Assembly: GCA_963277665.1 (NCBI GenBank)
Contig: OY728163.1
Location: 1,906,692,644 to 1,906,756,643, forward strand
Direction of reading: 5' to 3'
Length of the DNA: 64,000 nucleotides
Source: Viscum album
Taxonomy: Eukaryota; Streptophyta; Magnoliopsida; Santalales; Viscaceae
Each line of letters begins with the position of its first letter. Positions within the stretch are counted from its first letter, which is position 1. The position numbers and the translations under genes are program-made. Shown here piece by piece: positions 56,973-64,000 of the stretch. The notes below the pieces were generated by a model. The model was given only the letters and a program-made list of their open reading frames with translations, was not told where the DNA came from and made no database searches.

Positions 56973-59223
56973 TAAGAAATGTATTACTCACAATTTTTCA
57001 GCACCTAGAACTCCTCAACAGAATGGTGTAGTTGAAAGAAGAAATAGAATTCTTCAAGAGATAACTAGAACCATGTTGAGTGAATATTCTATTGCTAGAC
57101 ATTTCTGGGCTGAAGCTGTAAGTACTGCTTGTTATACTATAAATCGAGTTTTGATTAGACCTTTTCTTAATAAAACTCCTTATGAGTTATGGAATGGTAG
57201 AAAACCAAGACTTTCCTACTTCAAGGTTTTTGGTTGCAAAGTATTCATTTTGAATACTAAAGATAACTTACATAAATTCGCACCAAAGTCTGATGAAGGA
57301 ATTTTCTTAGGATATTCCACAACCTCTAAGGATTATAGAGTTTTTAATAAAAATACTTGTACTGTTGAGGAAACAGTACATGTAAAATTTGATGAATCAG
57401 ATCCTTTTATTTTTAAACCATCTCAAATTACATCTTCGGATGTGTTTTCAAAAACTGATTGTCAACCTTTGATAGAAGAACCTTCTGATAAGGAAATTGT
57501 TCTAGAAGATACTTCTGAAACATTTACCCCAGAAGACTTTCTACCCTATGTTGATGAACAGGTTTTACAAAACCCAAATCAGGTGTTTCTTAAGAATCAT
57601 CCCAGTGATAGTATCATTGGTTATGTAAATCAACCGGTAAGGACTATAAGTTCCTTAAGAAATGAAGTAGAACATCTAGCATTTCTTTCCCAATTAGAAC
57701 CTAAAATCACAGATGAAGCTTTAGGTGATGATGATTGGATCAAAGCAATGCAAGATGAACTAAATGAATTCGAAAGGAATAAAGTCTGGACCTTGGTTGA
57801 AAGACCTAAGGAAACTTCTGTTATTGGAGTAAAATGGGTTTTCGGAAATAAATGTGATGAAAATGGAATCATTGTTAGAAATAAAGCTAGACTTGTTGCT
57901 AAAGGATATAATCAGCAAGAAGGAATAGACTATGAAGAAACCTATGCTCCAGTAGCTAGACTTGAATCTATCCGTATTCTACTTGCCTTTGCAGCATTCT
58001 TTAATTTCAAACTTTTCCAAATGGATGTGAAATGTGCTTTTCTTAACGGTTATGTTCAAGAGGAAGTTTTTGTAGAACAACCTCCTGGATTTGAAGATAC
58101 AAAACATCCTGATCATGTTTTTAGACTTACCAAAGCTTTGTATGGCCTTAAACAAGCCCCACGAGCATGGTATGATAGACTCACTGGATTTTTGCTTCAA
58201 AATAACTATGTTAAGGGAAATGCAGATCCAACTCTTTTTATAAAGAAAGATAAGAAAAATGTTTTGATTGTTCAAATTTATGTTGATGACATTATATTTG
58301 GTTCATCTCAGCAATCTTTGACTGACTCTTTTTCTAGTCTAATGAAATCTGAGTTTGAAATGAGTATGATGGGTGAGTTAACATTTTTCCTTGGTTTTAA
58401 AATTTCTCAAAAACCAGAAGGAACCTACATATCTCAACATAAGTATATTAAATATCTTCTTAAAAAGTATGGTTATGACAACACTAAGAGTATAAGTACT
58501 CCCATTGGTACCTCAAACTCTTTAGATCTTGACGAAACTGGGAAACCAGTAGATCAAACATCTTTTAGAGGTATGATAGGAAGTCTACTTTACTTAACAG
58601 CTAGTCGACCAGACTTAATGTTTTCAGTATGCTTATGTGCAAGATATCAATCTAATCCTAAGGAATCTCACTTAAAGGCAGTAAAAAGAATTTTTCGCTA
58701 CCTTAAGGGAACCATGGATCTAGGATTATTTTATACTTCTGGAAATGATTTTGTTCTAAAAAGCTTTTCTGATGCTGACTTTGGTGGATGTAGAATGGAT
58801 AGAAAAAGTACATCCGGAACTTGTCATTTCTTAGGAGATTCTTTAGTTTCTTGGTCCTACAAGAAGAAACATTCTGTAGCACTCTCCACTGTTGAAGGTG
58901 AATATGTAGCAGCTGGAAGTTGTTGTGCACAAGTGTTGTGGATGCAACACACACTCACAGACTATGGCTTGAGTTTTACTAAAACTCAAATTTTGTGTGA
59001 TAACACAAGTGCCATTGCCCTAAGTAAAAACCCTGCACATCACTCTCGTGCAAAACACATAGATATTAGGCATCACTTTCTTAGGGATCACACACTTAAA
59101 GGAGATATTATTCTTCAGTTTATAGGAACGCAAGATCAACTTGTTGATATTTTCACAAAATCTTTGCCTTCTGATAGACTTGAATATATTAAACAGAAGT
59201 TAGGAATGATAACCGTAAGGTAA
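56969..59223 (+). CDS. pol: Integrase C-part, reverse transcriptase and RNase H of the young Sirevirus
   Basis: A 766-codon open frame (first ATG 56923; homologous text starts at about 56969). [19 protein letters not shown] carries the integrase Glu. [10 protein letters not shown] and GIFLGYS mark the integrase C-terminus. Copia RT follows from about 57730: [71 protein letters not shown] and [15 protein letters not shown]. The intact catalytic box [10 protein letters not shown] (YVDD, 58279-58290) lies downstream. RNase H has [30 protein letters not shown] and [13 protein letters not shown], then a [12 protein letters not shown] segment. All catalytic residues are present. The end at TAA 59221 is normal for the family. 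Confidence 0.95.
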
Positions 59224-59880
59224 TCTCTCTTAATTAACCTTCTGTTGAAAAAGTCTCCTTACAGTAATAAACTCATTTTCATAGGGGGAGTACATTTGAT
59301 TGTTTGTTTAACAAAGTTTTTCAAAATTTGTTTTCAAACTTTTCGGAACGAAGATCTCCGGAATGGAACTTCTGGAACTAAAATTTTCCAAATTGGACAT
59401 TCTCGTACAGAACACTTCTGGAATGGAAGTATTCGTATTGGAAATTTCCGGAATGAAAATTTACGTACTGGCGGTTTCATAACCAGATATTTTTGTACCA
59501 GTTGTTTTTCGTACTAAATTTTTTCGTAATGTATTCATTCGTATTAAGTTCTTCGAACTGTTTTTTTTCTTAAGTTTGTTTTTCGTACTGCGTTTTTCGT
59601 AATGAGTTTTTCGTACTAAGTTTATTTTTTCATAGTTAAATTTTTGCGAAATTTTCCATTACGAATAATCCTCCTAAGCCAATCCGAAAGGTATGGTTAC
59701 CCTACTCAAGTTTTCGTAGTCATATTTTACTTGCTGAAATTTTCTTGTATTATGATTTCAGATTATAGTTTTCTTAACTCTTTGTTTTAATAAAAACCTC
59801 AAAAAGATCGGATTCAAGCTTCCAACCGTCAGATCTGATCTCAGCTCATTCTAATCGTTAGATCAATCGAGGTAGGTGAA
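59224..59880 (+). other. Spacer between pol and ORF3 with repeated CG-containing words
   Basis: Starts with ATAGGGGGAG (59281-59290), a first polypurine-like motif right after pol. From about 59340 to 59680 the words CCGGAATG, CGTACTG, TTTTCGTAATG and TTTTCGTACT recur every 15-25 bases. They echo, in the opposite orientation, the TTACGAA words of the LTR array. The ORF at 59245-59517 is built from this repeat and is probably not a gene. Confidence 0.55.
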
Positions 59881-60033
59881 CCGTCATCTTGTTGCCTATA
59901 TAAAGGGGACCCAAATACTCGTCCCACATCGATCTCAAAGCTCTCGCGTCCCGAATCTCTGCCTCTCTGATTTAAGGTCGTTCCGAACTTCAGTCTTCTT
60001 CGTTCCGAACTGCTCAGAGAACTTCATATCCGA
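59780..60033 (+). promoter_or_regulatory. Promoter-like region of ORF3
   Basis: TATATAAAG at 59897-59905 lies 137 bases before the ORF3 ATG. It is followed by a C/T-rich stretch (CTCGTCCCACATCG, CTCTCGCGTCCC, TCTCTGCCTCTCTG) like a plant transcription start and leader. Upstream are CCAACCGTCAGATC, CGTTAGATC and GAACCGTCATC, words common in plant promoters and LTR U3 regions. If used, it would give ORF3 its own transcript, separate from the LTR-driven genomic RNA. Confidence 0.5.
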
Positions 60034-62440
60034 ATGTCTGCGGAGTTATCATCTCAAGAAATGTCATCTACTAAGCCTATTTCTCAGTGGTTAGTTTACA
60101 GAGAAAGGTTGGTCCATCCAAATTTCTTCAACAACTATGATTCCCTTATCTCGAAGAACATCAAGTTGAATAGCTGGGAAGATGTTGCGGTATCAAAAAT
60201 CGGGAATCAAGATGAAGTATATTCAGACTTACTTATCGAGTTTTATGAGTCAGTTTCTTTCTTCAAGGAAGATAATAGGGAGAAGTTCTCTTTTAAGTCT
60301 TATGGCAAGACTTACAAGCTTTCTCACACCAAGGCCGCAAGCCTGGTAGGATTGTCTTATGAAGGAGAAGCAGAATTTATTTCGCATGTTTTACCGGACT
60401 CTAAGGGTAGCTTCAACAAGGAAAAGGCCTTAGAAACTCTCGGACATGCTGATAACAAGGCTCCGAAGATTGCAAGTCTATTTAAAAACTTCCGGATTCT
60501 GGAGTTATGGGTGCAAGGACTTATCGTACCGAGGAAAGGTGATAAAGATAGCTTGAAGAAAAGTGAGATCTATATCTTATATTTCTTGATAAATCTAAGG
60601 AAGTTTAACTTGATGAAGCATATTCTTCTTACTCTTGAAAATTTGAAGAAAGGAAATCTGAGAGCTCAGATTATTATGTATCCAGCAATCCTCTCCAAGT
60701 TAATTGTTCGGTACCTTGAGTCTTTCAAGGAGGCTTGCAAATCTAAGCCGAGAGTTTGCAAGATCATGCTGGTCAACGATGGAACTCTTAAAATAATGAA
60801 TGTAGCTTTTGACAAGAAGTCTGGAAAGTTTATTGATCTACCTGTTCAAGAAGAAGTGGCTCCGAAAGTTGCTGATCCGGAATCATCTAAACCAGTAAGG
60901 AAGAGAAAGCTGAAAGAAGTGGAAGTACAAGCAGAGAATCCTAAGTCTAAGGAAGTCCACTCCGCACCACCAAAGCCAAAGAAGAAAAAAGCCTATCCTG
61001 ATGAGGTTGTTACAAAGTGGAGAGCTGATAAAGAGAAAAGGAAAGAAGGGGATCCGCAGTTTGGATTGGACCCTGCGGAGGCTAAGGCTTTGAAAGACAA
61101 AACTGCTGATGAGCTTGAAAAACAAGCTAAGGAAAAGAAGCTCAAGAAGAAGATGTTCGAGGCTGAGGTAGCTCAGGCCTTGTTAAAGTTCAATGAAATG
61201 GTTTCAGCAACCATTCCAGTTCCGAGATCTTTCTCCCTGGAATCTCTACATGAGACTCCAGGAAGGAATTTCGCTGCTCCGGAAGAGGCTGTTGCTAACA
61301 ATTCTGAGGAAGTTGAGCAAGTGGAACAAATAGAAGAGGGTGCTGAAGGAAGTGTTGAAACCGGAGATGTGCTGAAACAAGTAGATGATTACAAGGGAAC
61401 ACCTTCGGAACACTTATCACTCCGGACTTCAGAAGTTGAATCTTCGAAGTTAGTTACTCCAGCAATAGAAGAAGAGAAAGGAGAAGAAGAAGTTGCCTAT
61501 CATGGAGAAGAAGAACAACTTTTACATGATATTTCTCAAATGAAAAACGTAGAGGAAGGTATTCAGGAAGTTTCTGATGAGGAAGATAATGTCTTTCAAG
61601 TTTCTGATAGTGAGAAAAAAACTCCGGAACAGGACTCAATTCTGAAAAAAAGATAAGAGGAAACAAATTCTTGCTGATACTCCAAGCTCAGGAGAAAGGA
61701 AGAGAAAGGAAGCTGGTAGTTCTTCTAAAAGGAAGTTGGAGCTTATTGAGGAAGAAAACTCTCCAAGCAAGATTTCAGATTCGGAGTCATCCTCGTTGGG
61801 GCATGACTTTGTTGTTCAGTCCTTAAAGAAGTTGGTGGGAACCATTCTGACCTTTTCAAGTATTGATTCAAGATTCCAAATGCTCCAACATGCGTTGAAT
61901 CAGAAAACCGACTCCGTATCTATGGTTATGGATAAGTGTGTTGAGATTGAGGCTCAGTTCAAAACCTTCTTTGTTGGTTATGAAGCCCATAAAAGATCTT
62001 GCAAGAGGATGACAAGCTGGTCGAAGAAGAATGTGGAAGAAATGAGGTTGCTTGATGAGTTTCAAGAAAATGTTAAAGATGCCTTTGAGACAGAGGACAA
62101 GAAGATAAATGAGCTGACTTCCTCCTTTGAAGAAAAGATGATTGAAGAAAAGAACTTCCGGATTCAAGAAGTCAGTGATCTGAATGGGAAACTGAATTCT
62201 GTTTCTCAGAATTGAAAATTTGAAAGGGATCATCAGATCGATTTTTAAGAAAGGATGAAGGCTCAGGAAGAGAAGATCAAAGCTCAGGAAGAAAAGCTGA
62301 AGGCTCAGGAAGAAAAAATTGAAGCTCAGTCCGCAAGAATATTTGCCTTAGAGAAGAAAGCTGAAGAAGATCATAAAGACCTAAAGAAGATCAAGACTAT
62401 TCTTAAGGGGATCATGTCGAAGGAGAAAGATCCGAAATAA
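60034..62440 (+). pseudogene. ORF3 (envelope-like position) of the young Sirevirus, broken
   Basis: The ATG at 60034 opens 540 codons. The frame is lost at a run of seven A (61645-61651) and resumes at 61652-62215. It then meets TGA 62213 and another stop, and ends as 62255-62440. Undamaged length would be roughly 800 residues. N-terminal half: DLLIEFYESVSFF, FSFKSYGKTYKLSH, AASLVGLSYEG. These resemble the plant-transposon domain also seen in Athila/Tat extra ORFs. The middle is rich in K/E with basic clusters (KPVRKRKLKEVE, KPKKKKAYPD, GERKRKEAGSSSKRK). The end is coiled coil with four KAQEEKI-type heptads. No signal peptide or transmembrane helix is evident, unlike a true envelope. Function unknown. 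Confidence 0.75.
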
Positions 62441-62916
62441 CCAAATCCGATCTTTTTGTTGTATTCTTTTGTTACTGACATTCCAAATTTAATGAAAATT
62501 GTGTATCTCATTTCCATTGTTGTCATTACTAATCTTTCAGGTACTTTGTTATTTTTTCTTTTTCCATTCCCTCCAATTCTTTTTGAAAATCACAAAGGGG
62601 GAGAAGGAAAAGATCCTTAAAAAAAAGAGGAACTCTAATAAGAGTTTATCAAAGGGGGAGAAAGAAAAATACCCAAGGAAAAAGAACCCTAATAAGAGTC
62701 TGACTAAGGGGGATTTTTTCTTAAAAGAAGACCTTCTTATGAAACATCACTCCGGAAATATGAATACGATCCTTAGAGTTTCAAAGCCTAAGGGGGAGTT
62801 ATTCGTATTCATCTATATCCTTAAAACAAGGGAGATAAGCATTAATTTGTTTCTTTCTTCTTAGAATTTTTTTTTTCTTTCGTAAGGATGTTTGTGCTTT
62901 CCAAAAAGGGGGAGAT
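62441..62916 (+). other. Row of polypurine motifs before the 3' LTR
   Basis: AAAGGGGGAGAAG (62594-62606), AAAGGGGGAG (62651-62660), CTAAGGGGGAT (62703-62713), CTAAGGGGGAG (62788-62798) and AAAAAGGGGGAGAT (62903-62916). The last abuts the LTR and is the functional tract. Multiple copies of this motif between the last ORF and the LTR are a described Sirevirus hallmark. The ORF at 62499-62864 across it is K/E/N-rich by composition and not a credible gene. Confidence 0.85.
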
Positions 62917-64000
62917 TGTTGAGTCAATAAGGTTTTCCTTATGACTTTTCCATTCCTTCTTGTTTTGAAAATCAAAAACACCTTATCTTTAAGAAAATTG
63001 CTTTCTTAAGGAAAATTTCTTTTATAAGGAAAATTGCTTTTATAAGGAAAATTGCTTTCTTAAGGAAAATCGCTTTTATAAGAAAAATTATCTTTATCAT
63101 ATTTTCATTCATTTTTTTTTAAGTATAAGATTCGGATTTATTTTCTCAGAATCGTTGAAACTTTGATATAAAGCATTCTGTTTTAGGATTCGGATTCTGG
63201 ACAATAACTATAAGGAAGTTTCATTCCGAAATCCGGATATGAACTCTGACTAAGTTCTATTCCAGATTCAGGATACGAATTCTGAAGAATAATTCCCATT
63301 ATGAATTCTAATGAAGAAATCCCATTCTGAATTCTCATTACGAATTCCAATGAAGAATTCCCATTACGAATTCTAATGAATAAACCTCATTCTGAATTCC
63401 CATTACGAATTCTGATGAAGAATTCTCATTACGAATTCTGATGTCGAATTCTCATTACGAATTCTGATGACGAATTCTCATTACAAATTCTGATGATGAA
63501 TTATCATAACGATTTCTTATGACAAATTCCTATTCCGAATTCTCATTCCGAATTCACCGATTAAACAGAATCTGATTATCTTTGTTTTATACACTCTGAA
63601 TTTATTCATTCCGAACCTTCACTCCGAAGTTTTCATTCCGAACTTTTATGTTAGAGTTTTAAACGATGTCGTACATTCTGTTACACTTGTTTTGTTATAA
63701 AACTATGTCGTCTGTTTTGTTTTAAACTAACTGTTGTCTAAGTGACACGTGTACAGGTCCCTCCAATCTTTAAGGAAAATATGACCGTTGGAGAAGGAGC
63801 CGACCTTACCTATAAATAGGAGCTCATTCGAAAGAGCTCGGTGCTGATGGCTGATAGCAGATGAAAGTGCTGAAAGGCTGAAAAATTTGCTTGAAGTGTT
63901 TTATAGAGAGAGAGGCTCTTATTAACTCTCAAAGCATCATGCGACTCCGAATGTTGGTGATTACATTCGAGGGCTTCCAGGGATAGGAAGAAAGAGGTTG
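62917..64000 (+). repeat. 3' LTR of the young Sirevirus, first 1084 bases
   Basis: TGTTGAGTCAATAAGG onward, collinear with 52316-53399. The 18-bp array is at about 62991-63098, the 26-bp array at 63300-63560 and the TATA box at 63811-63818. The sequence enters the 50-bp array at about 63966 and is cut by the window. Differences from the 5' copy are scattered single bases. Confidence 0.95.

Larger units (their letters stand above)
52316..64000 (+). mobile_element. Young Sirevirus-type Ty1/copia element with a third ORF, 3' end outside the window
   Basis: 5' LTR 52316-54012, initiator-Met PBS, gag with two zinc knuckles and a coiled coil, copia-order pol (PR-INT-RT-RH), a third ORF, a row of AAAGGGGGAG motifs and the first 1084 bases of the 3' LTR. 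These are the hallmarks of Sireviruses. The LTRs differ by only about half a dozen bases in their first 250, so this is the youngest layer. Five bases before it are AGTTT (52311-52315), the expected target copy. Frameshifts at about 54365, 56963-56968 and 61645-61651 and several stops mean this copy is not autonomous. Confidence 0.93.

Noticed and set aside
62499..62864. 121-codon ORF between ORF3 and the 3' LTR
   Set aside because: Consists of translated polypurine motifs and K/N-rich filler.

Overview
This window looks like heterochromatic, gene-free DNA of a large-genome seed plant. It has no recognisable host gene, rRNA or tRNA. What can be read is LTR retrotransposons of plant lineages: Athila/Tat-like Ty3, Tekay/Del-like chromovirus and Sirevirus-type Ty1/copia. 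They are nested in each other and range from fairly young to almost erased. Where visible, their primer-binding sites match initiator-tRNA-Met. The older a layer is, the more AT-rich it reads. The species cannot be named from this window.

Layout. 1-551 is the U3/promoter part of a minus-strand LTR that runs off the left edge. It sits inside a decayed plus-strand Athila/Tat-like pol (RNase H plus integrase, about 552-2480), followed by a non-coding or env-region stretch, a polypurine tract and a probable 3' LTR (about 3825-5468). 5469-8937 is AT-rich, with a possible copia integrase remnant near 6.9 kb. From about 8938 to 39958 lies one very old minus-strand Ty3/gypsy element. Its roughly 3-kb LTRs are at 8938-11985 and 26861-28307 + 38358-39958. 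Two later insertions split it. The first is a plus-strand Tekay-type chromovirus (14081-24773, LTRs about 2.7 kb, duplicated target TTATA) in its internal region. The second is a plus-strand gag-only element with giant 3.7-kb LTRs (28308-38357, target YCGTG) in its 5' LTR. 39959-46398 is AT-rich and mostly unassigned.

46399-52315 is a heavily decayed Sirevirus-like copia element: LTR, PBS-like site, gag remnant with a ruined zinc knuckle, coiled-coil remnant, polypurine tracts and a second LTR. A much younger Sirevirus-type copia element (52316 to beyond 64000) is inserted in that second LTR. The young element has a 1.7-kb LTR with three families of short tandem repeats, an initiator-Met PBS, and gag with two zinc knuckles and a coiled coil. 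It also has protease/integrase/RT/RNase H, a third ORF (60034 to about 62440) behind its own TATA box, a run of polypurine motifs, and the first 1.1 kb of the 3' LTR. Its RT-RNase H frame is intact, but small frameshifts and stops interrupt gag, protease, integrase and ORF3.

The points most worth a second look are in the young Sirevirus. The gag stop codon lies inside what looks like an intron branch point and 3' splice site, and removing an 81-nt intron would keep the reading frame into pol. ORF3 has a promoter-like region of its own. Other points of interest are the gag-only long-LTR element and the fully reconstructable order of nested insertions.
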